Part shown: positions 38,367-48,800 of the stretch, piece after piece
Numbering within the stretch: the first letter of the stretch is position 1
How the letters are laid out: the number at the start of each line of letters is the position of its first letter
Source: Bacteroidales bacterium H4
GTDB lineage: Bacteria > Bacteroidota > Bacteroidia > Bacteroidales > Muribaculaceae
Direction of reading: 5' to 3'
Length of the DNA: 56,834 nucleotides
NCBI GenBank assembly: GCA_001701165.1
Contig: DAAP01000007.1
Span: forward strand, 1-56,834
Notes under the pieces: generated by a model
Databases searched by the model: none
Told to the model about the DNA's origin: nothing
The model's input: the letters and a program-made list of their open reading frames with translations, nothing else
Made by a program: the position numbers and the translations under genes

Positions 38367-39536
38367 ATGACAGCAGACCAGCAGAGATATGACCGCCGCG
38401 GCGTATCGGCCTCCAAGGAAGACGTACACGCCGCCATCCGCAACATCGACAAAGGATTATACCCTCGGGCCTTCTGTAAAATAATTCCCGACATCCTGGG
38501 TGGAGACCCGGCGTGGTGTAATATTATGCATGCCGATGGTGCGGGCACCAAGTCATCTTTGGCCTACATGTACTGGCGCGAAACGGGCGATATGTCTGTA
38601 TGGCGCGGTATAGCGCAAGATGCCTTGGTAATGAATCTCGATGATTTGTTGTGCGTGGGTGCCGTCGACAATATCTTGGTATCCTCGACGATTGGACGCA
38701 ACCGGCGTTTGATTCCGGGCGAGGTCATCTCGGCCATTATCAACGGCACAGAGGAACTGTTGGCCGAATTGCGGTCATACGGCATAGGCATTTACAGTAC
38801 CGGCGGCGAAACCGCCGATGTGGGCGACCTTGTGCGCACCATTATCGTCGACTCCACTGTGACGTGCCGTATGCGGCGTGACCAAGTCATCGACAACGCA
38901 AACATCAGCCACGGCGATTTGATAGTCGGATTGGCCTCGTATGGGCAGGCGGCATGGGAAAGCGGCTATAACGGCGGCATGGGTAGCAATGGTTTGACTT
39001 CGGCACGCCATGATGTATTTGCCAAGCAATACGCCACTCAGTATCCCGAGAGTTACGACCAAGGCATGCCCGAGGACTTGACGTATTGCGGGAGCCGCCG
39101 ATTGACCGACCCGGTGGAAGGTACACCCTTGGATGCCGGACGCCTGGTGCTGTCGCCCACGCGCACATATGCACCCGTGGTGCGCCTTGTCTTCGACGAA
39201 GTAGGCCGCAGGCATATACACGGCATGGTGCATTGTACCGGCGGTGCGCAGACCAAGGTTATGCATTTTGTGAAAGACAAGCATGTGGTCAAGGACAATA
39301 TGTTGCCCGTACCGCCGCTGTTCAAGATGATAGCACGCGAGAGCGGTGCCACCAGAGAAGAGATGGAAAAAGTCTTCAATATGGGACACCGTATGGAGAT
39401 ATATGTGAGTCCTTCCGAAGCCGAGGCCGTTGTTGCGCTTGCCCGCTCCATGGGAGTGGAGGCTCAGGTCATAGGCCACGTTGAGGACCGTCCCGAAGGT
39501 AATAAGCTGACCATACTTCGCTCCGACTTGGAATAA
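38367..39536 (+). CDS. Phosphoribosylformylglycinamidine cyclo-ligase family protein (PurM-like)
   Basis: PurM/AIR synthetase closes the imidazole ring in purine synthesis. The 389-residue protein resembles the larger Bacteroidetes form. It has HADGAGTKSSLAYMYW (the DGVGTK-type ATP motif), DLLCVGA (DDILVxGA-like), GGETADVGDLVRTI (GGETAEM-like) and the C-terminal MGHRMEIYVSP (FNMGxGM-like). The next gene starts 19 bp after its stop. Confidence 0.88.
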   Translation: MTADQQRYDRRGVSASKEDVHAAIRNIDKGLYPRAFCKIIPDILGGDPAWCNIMHADGAGTKSSLAYMYWRETGDMSVWRGIAQDALVMNLDDLLCVGAVDNILVSSTIGRNRRLIPGEVISAIINGTEELLAELRSYGIGIYSTGGETADVGDLVRTIIVDSTVTCRMRRDQVIDNANISHGDLIVGLASYGQAAWESGYNGGMGSNGLTSARHDVFAKQYATQYPESYDQGMPEDLTYCGSRRLTDPVEGTPLDAGRLVLSPTRTYAPVVRLVFDEVGRRHIHGMVHCTGGAQTKVMHFVKDKHVVKDNMLPVPPLFKMIARESGATREEMEKVFNMGHRMEIYVSPSEAEAVVALARSMGVEAQVIGHVEDRPEGNKLTILRSDLE

Positions 39537-39555
39537 AAACTGAAACACGACGGGC

Positions 39556-40932
39556 ATGTACAGGCTGTTATTCATAGTTACGATGGCGATAGCGCTGCTG
39601 TTTGGCAGCTGCGGCAAGGGTGCGGGCGGTGGTGCATCCAGCGACACGGTGTCGCACGCGCTGCCCGAAACGCTGCGTATCGCCACGATATACAGCCCGT
39701 TGTCTTACTTTCTGTATCGTGACGAAGCCATGGGCTACGACTACGCCTTGGCCGCCGAATTTGCCAAGGCAAAAGGCCTGGTACTCGAAGTTGAAGTTGC
39801 GCCGAGCCTTGACGGAGCCATCGAAATGGTCAATGAGGGCAATGCGGATGTCGTGGCATACCAAATTCCGGTCAATAGCGAATTTAAAGCTCGAGTCCAT
39901 CACTGCGGTCCCACCTTCGAAACCACTCAGGTGCTGGTACAGCGCCGCGGCACCGATAGCATCGTAACTGATGTCACCCAACTGCCCGGTCGCGACATAT
40001 ACGTGGTGGACAGCAGTAAATACCATCAACGGTTGCGACATCTCAACGAAGAACTTGGCGGCGGCATACGCATACACACTATGGATCGCGATTCGATGGT
40101 GGCCGAAGACCTCATAGCCATGGTTAATGACGGCAAAATACCCATGACAGTCATAGACAGCGACTTGGCTCGTATCAATCGCACCTACTATCCACGTTTG
40201 GATATCACTGTGGCGCTCAGTTTTCCGCAAAAAGCACGCTGGGCCACTGCTCCCGACCATGCATGGCTTGGTGACAGCATCGACACGTGGCTGGCTTCAG
40301 ACAAGCCTCGCGAACGCAATTTGGCGCTGCTGAAGACGTATTTCGAGATGTCCAAGCAGTCGCCCACAGCATTGACTTACACATTTCACGGTGGGCGTTT
40401 GTCGCTTTACGACGGACTGTTCAAGCTCTACGCCACCGAAGGACATGACTGGCGATTGCTTGGCGCCATATGCTTTGTCGAAAGCCGTTTTGACAACAAC
40501 GTAACCTCATGGGCCGGTGCACGCGGCATTATGCAAATAATGCCCTCGACCGCCAGAGCTAATGGTGTAGACCCGGCAGCCTTGACCGATCCGGAGACAT
40601 CGGTACGCTTGGCGGCACGGCTGCTTAACACCCTCGATCGCACCATGCGTCCCTATGTCAAAGATCCGGCCGAACGCGTCAAGTTTGTCTTAGCGTCCTA
40701 CAACGCCGGAGCGGCGCATATTATAGACGCCATAGCCTTGGCTCGCAAGCACGGCTACAATCCCGCCGTATGGGACGGCAATGTGGCCGAGGCGTTGCGG
40801 CTTAAGTCCAATCCGGCATACTATAATGACGAGGTGGTGCGCTACGGATACTTCCGCGGCACGCAGACTATAGAGTATGTCGGAGCGGTCATGCGTTTCT
40901 ATCACCGTGTACTGGCTAATGTCCATGCTTGA
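39556..40932 (+). CDS. MltF-like lytic transglycosylase, lipoprotein
   Basis: The 458-residue protein joins two domains. After a lipobox (LLFGSCGK), residues 40-270 form a periplasmic solute-binding (SBP_bac_3) fold. From about 290 to 450 comes an SLT (lysozyme-like) domain with CFVESRFDNNVTSWAGARGIMQIMPSTA, where Glu acts as catalytic acid, and ASYNAGAAHI. MltF cleaves peptidoglycan and is anchored in the outer membrane. It may be co-transcribed with the PurM-like gene. Confidence 0.92.
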   Translation: MYRLLFIVTMAIALLFGSCGKGAGGGASSDTVSHALPETLRIATIYSPLSYFLYRDEAMGYDYALAAEFAKAKGLVLEVEVAPSLDGAIEMVNEGNADVVAYQIPVNSEFKARVHHCGPTFETTQVLVQRRGTDSIVTDVTQLPGRDIYVVDSSKYHQRLRHLNEELGGGIRIHTMDRDSMVAEDLIAMVNDGKIPMTVIDSDLARINRTYYPRLDITVALSFPQKARWATAPDHAWLGDSIDTWLASDKPRERNLALLKTYFEMSKQSPTALTYTFHGGRLSLYDGLFKLYATEGHDWRLLGAICFVESRFDNNVTSWAGARGIMQIMPSTARANGVDPAALTDPETSVRLAARLLNTLDRTMRPYVKDPAERVKFVLASYNAGAAHIIDAIALARKHGYNPAVWDGNVAEALRLKSNPAYYNDEVVRYGYFRGTQTIEYVGAVMRFYHRVLANVHA

Positions 40933-41011
40933 CACTCTTCAAAAAAATGAAACAATACAAATAACGATATACCGAAGCAAATTCACTCATCCTTAACAAA
41001 TAGATATAATT

Positions 41012-41560
41012 ATGAAAAAGTACGCTATCCGTGTAGCAGCCGTCATTGCGGTATGCTCGAGCATGATGTTCAGCTCGTGCATAGGCTCGTTCAAGCTCAC
41101 AAACAAACTGCTGACCTGGAACAATTCGATTGGCAATAAGTTTGTCAACGAGTTGGTTTTCTTTGCATTCTGGATTCTGCCCGTATACGAAGTCTCGGGC
41201 TTGGCTGACATTCTGGTTCTCAACAGCATCGAGTTCTGGAGCGGCAACAACCCCGTGGCCAAGGGCACCAAGGTTATCGAAGGCCAGGACGGCAGATACC
41301 TTGTAAAATGCGATGGCAAGGGCTATGACATCATCAGTGAAAACGATGGCACCAAGGTACGCCTCGACTTCGACGTTAAGACTCAGGAATGGAGCACTCT
41401 CGATACAGAGGGCCGACGTGTTGTATTCCTCACCTTCATCGATGCCGACCACGCCAAGGTACCCCTGCCCAACGGCGACTACAAAGTCGTAGAGATCAGC
41501 CAAAACGGTTGCTACGCATATCAGGAAGCTCTTGCTGCTTCCAATCTGGCCGCACGCTAA
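41012..41560 (+). CDS. DUF3332 family lipoprotein
   Basis: The 182-residue protein has a signal ending in a lipobox (MMFSSCIG), then FKLTNKLLTWNNSIGNKFVNELVFFAFWILPVYEVSGLADILVLNSIEFWSG, the characteristic DUF3332 stretch with a hydrophobic helix. The rest is a small beta-rich domain. Its role is unknown; it is probably surface-attached or envelope-associated. Confidence 0.9.
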   Translation: MKKYAIRVAAVIAVCSSMMFSSCIGSFKLTNKLLTWNNSIGNKFVNELVFFAFWILPVYEVSGLADILVLNSIEFWSGNNPVAKGTKVIEGQDGRYLVKCDGKGYDIISENDGTKVRLDFDVKTQEWSTLDTEGRRVVFLTFIDADHAKVPLPNGDYKVVEISQNGCYAYQEALAASNLAAR

Positions 41561-41596
41561 TGTGTCTGCGCATACGCGCAAGGACATATACAAATC

Positions 41597-41635
41597 GACA
41601 TCTCCGGGCAACGACCATCATCGTCCGGGGATGTC
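41597..41635. terminator. Terminator between convergent genes
   Basis: GACATCTCCGG pairs with CCGGGGATGTC (with one G-T pair) over a 17-nt loop and is followed by TTGTTTTCTG. Confidence 0.75.
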
Positions 41636-41710
41636 TTGTTTTCTGTAAAAGGCATGCCTATAAAGGCGAGGTATGCACCCCATACTTGCACATTGAGGCT
41701 TCTATGACCG

Positions 41711-42370
41711 TTACTGCTTGAAGGGGCGGCGAGTGTGTATACCCGGGCGCACGTGGAGCGTGAAGGCCGCAAAACGCCCGTCATGCTCGTTAATGTATTG
41801 AATATGATACCACTCGGGGGCAAAAAAGTCGAGGACAAACACCGCCGACATATTGACTGGATGACTTGACGCGGAAGCAGCTGTTTTGTCGAAGTCCTCA
41901 ATGCCGTCTTTATGCTCGTGCGCGTCCAAGGCCGTAGACTTGCAACACATAGAGGATGCGTCACTTGCGGAGGCGTCGGCATCTTGGCTTTCGAGACGCG
42001 CGTACATGCGCTCGGCGTGTGACGAGGCGGCGGTGATACGTTCCTTGAGCGTTACATCAAATCCCTTGACAGTGATTGCAAGTGCAACTACGGTGCCTTC
42101 GCGAATGCGTCCGAGGCCGTGGCGTGTGAACACTACCATGCCGTCATCGCGCACCGAGACCTCCAGCGATGGCTCGGCGTCCGATGGTTCGGTGTCCGGC
42201 TCGAAGGTGGCACGTGCAAAGCGTGTTTGCACCGGCTTGGAGCCGGAGGGACGCGTGCTCAGAATGATGACGGCAGCCGCCACGACAGTGGCCACAACGT
42301 AAAACTCCACTGTCCGGAAAAACTCGATACGTGCTGCAAAGGCCGCGACTATTTGGAGCGTGACAGCCAT
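41711..42370 (-). CDS. Small membrane protein of unknown function
   Basis: The 219-residue protein has one clear TM helix near the N-terminus (FYVVATVVAAAVIILS, about 23-38), then a disordered segment and a beta-rich domain with VSVRDDGMVVFTRHGLGRI. No family is recognised. Its start overlaps the helicase stop by 22 bp, so it is the last gene of that chain. Confidence 0.65.
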   Translation of the reverse strand: MAVTLQIVAAFAARIEFFRTVEFYVVATVVAAAVIILSTRPSGSKPVQTRFARATFEPDTEPSDAEPSLEVSVRDDGMVVFTRHGLGRIREGTVVALAITVKGFDVTLKERITAASSHAERMYARLESQDADASASDASSMCCKSTALDAHEHKDGIEDFDKTAASASSHPVNMSAVFVLDFFAPEWYHIQYINEHDGRFAAFTLHVRPGIHTRRPFKQ

Positions 42371-44538
42371 GCGCGTACAAGTATTATTTCGCTCTTAGGG
42401 ATGCGCCGTATGCACATTTGCCGTACTTCGTCGAGGGTGGCGTCCTCGCCGGCGAGGCGTATCGCATCGGCAATTTCGGCTACGGCAGGGCGTTCTATCA
42501 AAGCATAGATATCCACCTGTCCGGCAGCGATGCCGTCGGCCATATGGCGCGTAACCGTGGATTGGGACAGCCGCCGCTCGGCCGCCACTTGTTTGATGGT
42601 CATGCCCTGACGAAGCATGTTCACCGACACATCGGCCGAGCGTTCGCGCGTGGCCGACTTGGAGGCGCGTGCCCGTCCCTTGGCTGGTGCGCCCGAGGCC
42701 TCGAGCATGGTCTGCCGCCGTTGTGCCAGTATTGTCGATGGATCAAAGCCATCCTTTGCTACGGCCTGCATCAATGCTTCCGTGGCGCGTAAGGCCACGC
42801 GTAGTTGTTCGTATACATCGGCCAGGCGTCGGGTCATAACCTTGTTTTCGCTGCGTACCATTGCTGTACCTTCAAACCACGGGCCGAAGATTTGGCCCAG
42901 CGTGTCGGCAAAATATTGTGCCGAGCGACGTATGCGGTCCTGCAGCGCCGCATCGGTGACATGCGAAGGCTCTGTGGCCGCCAGCAGCGCTATCCATCGG
43001 TCGGCCACATCGATTACTCGGATACGCAGGTCCTCGTGTGCATTGAGGTGCATGCGCGTAATGTCGCCGAACATTTTGCTATAAGTCTCGGACAATATGC
43101 GGCATAGTCGTCCGTGCAGGGTGTCTATCTGTGCCATACGGAAGGTGTCGCACAACAGGCGTACGCGGTAGGCACGCCGCAGCTGCGGAAGTAGGGCTAA
43201 GCTTTCGGCCACACGGGCGTCTTCGGCTGCAATGTAGGATGCCACAGCGGGGTCGTTTATGACCGAGTAGGCGTTAATGGGTGTTGCAAGCACCATGCCC
43301 TCGAGCGATCGGCAGCGGCTCAACGCAACATATACCTGTCCTGGCGCAAACGAGGAGCCGGCGTCGATGATGGCCCGGTCAAAGGTCAGGCCTTGGCTTT
43401 TATGGATGGTGATTGCCCATGCCAGTCGCAGCGGCAATTGGCTGAAAGTCCCTTGCACCGAGCTTTCCAGTGTATTGGTCTCGGGATTGACCACGTAAGT
43501 AGTGTTTTCCCACTCCATGGGTTCGACGGTGATGTATTCCGGCGACTCGGCAAAGCATACTTTGACAGTGGTGGCATCGACATAAGCCACACGTCCCACT
43601 TTGCCGTTGAAAAAACGTCCGGCACCCGTGGGGTCGTTTTTAATGAACATCACTTGGGCCCCGGCCTTGAGCGTGAGCACCGCATCGGTGGGGAATGATG
43701 TTTCGGGGAAAGTACCTTTGGTACAAGCCTTATACGTGTAGGTGCGTCCCGGCAGTGCTTCCAGACATGCGTTATTGATGCTGTCGGCTATGCGGTTGTG
43801 TGTAGTCAAGCGTATGTATCCGGCATCCGGCGGGGGCGTGAAGCCGGGGTCAAGACGGCTATTGAGCATCCGCAGACCATCGGCCGTGGGATGTCCGTCG
43901 CGTATATCATTGAGTATACGTACAAACTCGCTATCCTTTTGCCGGAACACATGCCGCAGGCTTATGGTGACATATTTTAAGCGCCGCAATGCTTGACTGC
44001 CGAAGAAGTAAGGTGTATCGTAATGCGTCGCCAGTAGCTGAGACTCTTGAGTCGTTACTATGGGCGAGAGTTGGCGCAAGTCTCCTATCATCAGCAACTG
44101 TACTCCGCCAAAGGGTGCCTGCGTGCCGCGTATGCGGCGCAAGACATCGTCCACGGCATCGAGCAGGTCGCTGCGCACCATTGAAATCTCGTCTATGACC
44201 AGGACATCAAGGGCGCGGATGATACGCAACTTGTCGCGCGAAAAATTGAAGCGCTGCTCTCGTCTGCCTATCCCGGGGATGAACGGCGACAGTGGTAGTT
44301 GAAAAAAACTGTGTATGGTGACTCCGCCAGCATTTATGGCCGCTACACCCGAAGGCGCAACCACGGCCAAGGTCTTGGAGCTGCGCGATACCAAATCGTG
44401 TAGAAAAGTGGTCTTGCCCGTGCCGGCTTTGCCGGTGAGGAAGACGCTCACATCTGTGTTTTCTATGAAGTCCCAGGCGCGTTGTAGTTCTTCGGAAGCC
44501 TGCAAAACTGATGGTCGCTCAGCGTCGTTGCTGCTCAT
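42349..44538 (-). CDS. Pif1/RecD-like helicase with C-terminal HTH
   Basis: The 729-residue protein is a superfamily 1B helicase. FLTGKAGTGKTTFLHDLV (about 33-50) is Walker A; VLVIDEISMVRSDLLD Walker B; GDLRQLSPIV motif III; AITIHKSQGLTFDRAIID motif V-like; and YVALSRCRSLEG motif VI. The C-terminus has MTIKQVAAERRLSQSTVTRHMADGI, a helix-turn-helix seen in some bacterial Pif1-like and RecQ-like proteins. It unwinds DNA, possibly G4 or R-loops. Its start overlaps the preceding gene by ATGA. Confidence 0.9.
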   Translation of the reverse strand: MSSNDAERPSVLQASEELQRAWDFIENTDVSVFLTGKAGTGKTTFLHDLVSRSSKTLAVVAPSGVAAINAGGVTIHSFFQLPLSPFIPGIGRREQRFNFSRDKLRIIRALDVLVIDEISMVRSDLLDAVDDVLRRIRGTQAPFGGVQLLMIGDLRQLSPIVTTQESQLLATHYDTPYFFGSQALRRLKYVTISLRHVFRQKDSEFVRILNDIRDGHPTADGLRMLNSRLDPGFTPPPDAGYIRLTTHNRIADSINNACLEALPGRTYTYKACTKGTFPETSFPTDAVLTLKAGAQVMFIKNDPTGAGRFFNGKVGRVAYVDATTVKVCFAESPEYITVEPMEWENTTYVVNPETNTLESSVQGTFSQLPLRLAWAITIHKSQGLTFDRAIIDAGSSFAPGQVYVALSRCRSLEGMVLATPINAYSVINDPAVASYIAAEDARVAESLALLPQLRRAYRVRLLCDTFRMAQIDTLHGRLCRILSETYSKMFGDITRMHLNAHEDLRIRVIDVADRWIALLAATEPSHVTDAALQDRIRRSAQYFADTLGQIFGPWFEGTAMVRSENKVMTRRLADVYEQLRVALRATEALMQAVAKDGFDPSTILAQRRQTMLEASGAPAKGRARASKSATRERSADVSVNMLRQGMTIKQVAAERRLSQSTVTRHMADGIAAGQVDIYALIERPAVAEIADAIRLAGEDATLDEVRQMCIRRIPKSEIILVRAWLSRSK

Positions 44539-45878
44539 TTCGAGGTCATTATGCGAAGTATGGTGTCATCCGTTTCGTTCATAGCGTCACGGCCTATGGT
44601 GGTGAGATTGGCGATGGTCCGGTCTATGGAATCATCGACAATGCCTTCGAGAGGAGTAACGCAATGGCCTTCCATGGCTACGAGGGCGCTGACTACGGCA
44701 GTGGAGACTCCGGAGGCAAGCTTGAGTGCACAGCTGGGTTTGGCTCCGTCGCAAATCATTCCGGTGAGTGTTGCTACCATATTCTTGATGGTGGCAACCA
44801 CGCGATCGTAATCGCCGCCCATAAGGTAGCATATCCCGGCGCTGGAGCCGGTGGCAGCTACCACACATCCGCATAGTGCCGAAAGCCGCCCGAGGCTTTG
44901 CTTGATGTATATCGCCGTAAGATGGCTCAATGTAAGTGCTCGTATGGTGTGTTCTTCATCGGCATGGATGTCATCGGCATATACCACCACCGGGACGGTG
45001 GCCGCTATGCCCTGATTGCCGCTGCCGCTGTTGCTCATCACCGTCACTGCGGCACCGCCCATGCGTGCATCGCACGCCGCGGACGTATAGGCCAGGATAT
45101 GCGTGAATATGCTGTCGCCCATAAGTTGTCGTTGTCGCAGACAGTGCATGGTACGACCTACGCTGTGGCCGTAGTCGCCGTGCATGGCGCTTTCGGCCAC
45201 GGCTTTGTTGAGCCGGCGAGCTTCGAGGATAAAGCGTATTTCGTCCAAAGGAGTAGTCATGGCAAAGTCCCATACCTTGCGCATAGTCAGTTGTATATCC
45301 GCGCCGCCGTCTGCAGTCTCGGAGGCGCTGCCGTCCTTTCGACATCCGACATTTGACATTCGACATTCATCATCGGCACTCCCTTCCAGGAGGACAACGT
45401 GCGTGTGTGCACCTTCAATGATTGCGTGTCCGTATCGCCCGTCGGCGGTACGTATGGATACATCAATGTATAGCTTGTCGCAAGGGCCGGGTTGCAGCCC
45501 GATGTCGATGATTCCTTCGGCTTTTGTCAACGCATCGGCAGCTTCCACCTCGTCACGGCTGACTCCGTCCAGTACTTCGAGGCCGCAGTCCGGATTGCCG
45601 CGCAATGCACCCAGGGCTATGGCTATGGGCAATCCCGTGCGCCCCGTGCCGGGGATACCGACGCCCATGGCATTCTTAATCATATTGCCGCTCAATCGGC
45701 AGGTTATGGAGGCAAAGTCGGCGGGGTGTCGCTGCGGACCCATGCCGGTTTGACGGGCTGCATAGGCACAGGCCAAGGCCACGGCCACCGGTTCGGTGCA
45801 TCCGGTGGCAGGCACGATTTCGCGTCGCATCAGAGCGATAATGCCGGCACGCTCGGTCTCGGGAAGTATGGTTTTCAT
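44535..45878 (-). CDS. L-cysteine desulfidase / UPF0597 family protein
   Basis: The 447-residue protein matches the iron-sulfur serine/cysteine lyase family. ATGCTEPVAVALACA (residues 22-36) is the start motif; SGNMIKNAMGVGIPG, MSNSGSGNQGIAATVPV, LCGC and GMICDGAKPSCALK carry the glycine-rich and Cys cluster residues. The substrate (Cys or Ser) cannot be fixed. Residues 171-180 (ECRMSNVGCR) come from four 7-bp repeat units inserted in the gene and lie in a variable loop. ATGA overlaps link it to both neighbours. Confidence 0.88.
   Translation of the reverse strand: MKTILPETERAGIIALMRREIVPATGCTEPVAVALACAYAARQTGMGPQRHPADFASITCRLSGNMIKNAMGVGIPGTGRTGLPIAIALGALRGNPDCGLEVLDGVSRDEVEAADALTKAEGIIDIGLQPGPCDKLYIDVSIRTADGRYGHAIIEGAHTHVVLLEGSADDECRMSNVGCRKDGSASETADGGADIQLTMRKVWDFAMTTPLDEIRFILEARRLNKAVAESAMHGDYGHSVGRTMHCLRQRQLMGDSIFTHILAYTSAACDARMGGAAVTVMSNSGSGNQGIAATVPVVVYADDIHADEEHTIRALTLSHLTAIYIKQSLGRLSALCGCVVAATGSSAGICYLMGGDYDRVVATIKNMVATLTGMICDGAKPSCALKLASGVSTAVVSALVAMEGHCVTPLEGIVDDSIDRTIANLTTIGRDAMNETDDTILRIMTSK
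45341..45368. repeat. 7-bp repeat array inside the desulfidase-like gene
   Basis: Four 7-bp units (GACATCC, GACATTT, GACATTC, GACATTC; GAATGTC on the other strand) encode ten residues. The type matches intergenic repeats elsewhere in the window. Confidence 0.9.
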
Positions 45879-48800
45879 TTTCTGCGCAAGACGGTGAAAG
45901 TTATTGTATTTGTGCTGCCGTACGGGGCGCTGTCGCTATCTCCGGCAAGTATGCGTGCCGTATATTGACCATCGCTGACGTATGCGTCGTCTTTGTCCTT
46001 AAGATCCCAAGTGTAGGGCAGCGAAACGCTCTTGTTGTAGACCGTATTGCCCATAGCATCGCAGATTATGAGTCGGTAGGGGCCAGTGACAGACGTGTTC
46101 TCGGAGGTGGCGTCAAAGGTGCAGTCCTGACGTATTATGCTCGAGGTATTGTCCATGGTGATGCTCATAGACACTTGCGAAGACATCACTGTGAAAGCCA
46201 AGTCCATAGATGCACGCGCTCCGGTATTGTCGGCCACATCGAGGGTCAAGACGTGTCGTCCGTCCGAAACATCGTTCATGGGATATGTCAGCTCGAAGAC
46301 AGCAGGGTCGTCCGTGGGTTTGATATTGTAGAGCACGTCGTGGTAGCTCTTATTGTGGTCCATGGTCAGACGTGTGGCGACACCCAAATCGGAAGATACG
46401 TTGAAGCCGGAGGCGGCGCGTACGGTGGCATGGAGGACAAAGTTCTTACCCACCACTATATCCTGCGTGGAAGTGTTGTCGTTGAGATACATTTGCTCGA
46501 TTTGTGGCGCGTGTGCATAGTCGGGTAGTACCTCGTCCGCATTGTCATCTATGTATGCCACATCGTATACGGCAGCCACGCCGGTTGAGGGTTGGTTGCT
46601 GTCGGTGAGCGTAAGCACTATGCGGTTGAATTCGCCGACAGTCATGGGCTGCGGCACGGTGACATCCACGGCAGCGTGTCCGTCAAGACAGGTGCCCACC
46701 GTCTCGGCCAAGACGTCTTGTTCTATGGTTACATCCTTGGGCGTAAGACGGTCTTGGGGGTTCTGTACCAGGGTGGTGACGGTGCGCGGCGACTGGTATA
46801 CGGTGACGTTGGCTGTGCCGTCAAAGCCTGTGCCGCCGGTTATTCCGCCCTCAATGGTGAATTTATGGCCGGGGACAATCTCGCAGGCTTCGTTGCGTGT
46901 GCGTTCGGAGACTCCGGGCTCGTAATTGCTGACATTGACATCATTGAAGCGCTCGATTTTGGGCGTGTTCTCTGTGTCCATAGGGAACGGCAGACGCACT
47001 GCGGGGTCGCCCAAGAGGTTGTAGCAACTGGTGTTGAGTGTTACGTAATCGTCGTTGTAGTATTTTTTCTTGGTCTGATTGTAAGCCAGGCGGTATATGT
47101 CTCCGACGGTGGTGCCGTAACGGGCCTTGCCGTAAACCTCGGCGAGGTTCAGTGCCAAGAATTGGTTCATCTGCATGTATACTGCGCGACATGCTCCGAT
47201 GATACCTATGCTGCCGCCGTCTTTCTTGAAGAACATAGCCTCGGCAATACCATTGTCGCGGTGGTCGAAGGCATATGAGTCGCAGGTGGACAAGTGAACC
47301 AGTGGCGGATACTTGATGTTAAGCGAAGTGGCAAAGGAGCGTGTCCACAGTTTTTCGCCGGTGAAGCCGTCTGGCGTGCCGTGTCCGACATAGCAGAACA
47401 GTCCCACGCCTTTGATGAGTGCATCGGACAGTACCGTGCGTGCGGTTTTGGCGTCTTTGCCTGTCCAGGGGAAGATATCGTTGTGCACCCGGATTCCGGT
47501 AACCGCCGGGTAGCCGGCCTGGATACGTTTTATGAGGTGTTCGGTCTGGTTGAGGTGGGTGTATCCATCGCCGTCATCTGAGACAAAGACGCCGCGCGTA
47601 AAGTTAATGAAGGGCACCTTGCTGTTCATATAATTGATAATCTTAGCGTTGGCGTCACGGGCCATTTGAAGATTATCTGCCGGAATGCGGCCTACGGCGA
47701 CCTCGGCTTCAAAGGAGTGCAACTTTTCGAGATAGGCATTGTCTGCCATCACGCCAAGCACGCCGTCTCCCACGTATGCCTGCGACAAGCTGCCGGCAAA
47801 TATGGTGGAAGGATTTTCGTAGGCCAATAGAACCTCGTTGTTGGTCTTTTCGATAATCTGTCTGTTGTCCCAAATACCGCGTCCATAGAGGAGCAAATAT
47901 TTCATGCGCGTGCTGTCGCGGTCATAGAACATCTTGACTACACGGCGGTATGCTGCGATGTCGGGCGTGCCGGAGGTGTATTCGTTGAACACCTGTTGCT
48001 GTGTATACACATTGACTCTTAGTCCCTCGGCGCGGTGTGCCTCGGCCAGCTCTTGGGCGGCCTCGTATAGCTCATCGGTAGTGATTATGAGCAATTCGGG
48101 AACTGCGTCGCCATGGATGTTCTGATTGGCGACCACACCTACGTATTCTGGGACGGATACGGCGTCCGTGGTTGGATTGACCACCAGCATTCGGGCGTGC
48201 CAGGGATAGGTGATGTTGTTGATGGTACGGTCAAAGCATCCGGTGAGTGTGTGCGCATCGCTGTCGTACTTTGTCGTATATGACTTGAGTCGCGGAGAGG
48301 CATAGGTTACATCGTATATCAGCGTCTTGTCGTCGCAGTTGTTGACTACAAAGTTTTGCCATTGTTCGGAACATACAAAGTAGAGTATTGTGGCCTCTCC
48401 GTCACGCTTGAAGGCCGTCTGTGGATAGCTGAAAGTGAGGTAATCGTCCGCAAGGTAATTGACCTGGTGCTGGATGCGTTCCTCGGCTCCGAATTTGAAG
48501 GTGAATACCGTGTCGGGCAGCGACCCGTCTGAAGCAAGGCTCGAAAAGCTTTCCTTGTAGGTGGATAGATAAAAATTGCGGTCGCTGGAGGTTGTAAGAC
48601 TCGGCACATCGTAGGCGGTTCGCGATACGCTGAGCAGTTTGGTCGAATCGTACTCGGCACTTGCCACGCCGGTGATGCCGAAGTTGGCTGCATAACGGGC
48701 GTTGATAGTGAATACCGGGTCTATGCAATCGGCGGCAAATCCGGTCACCGGAATCTTGAAGGTGTGGTATTCGTTGGCACCGTAAGGCTTGCCCAGAAAG

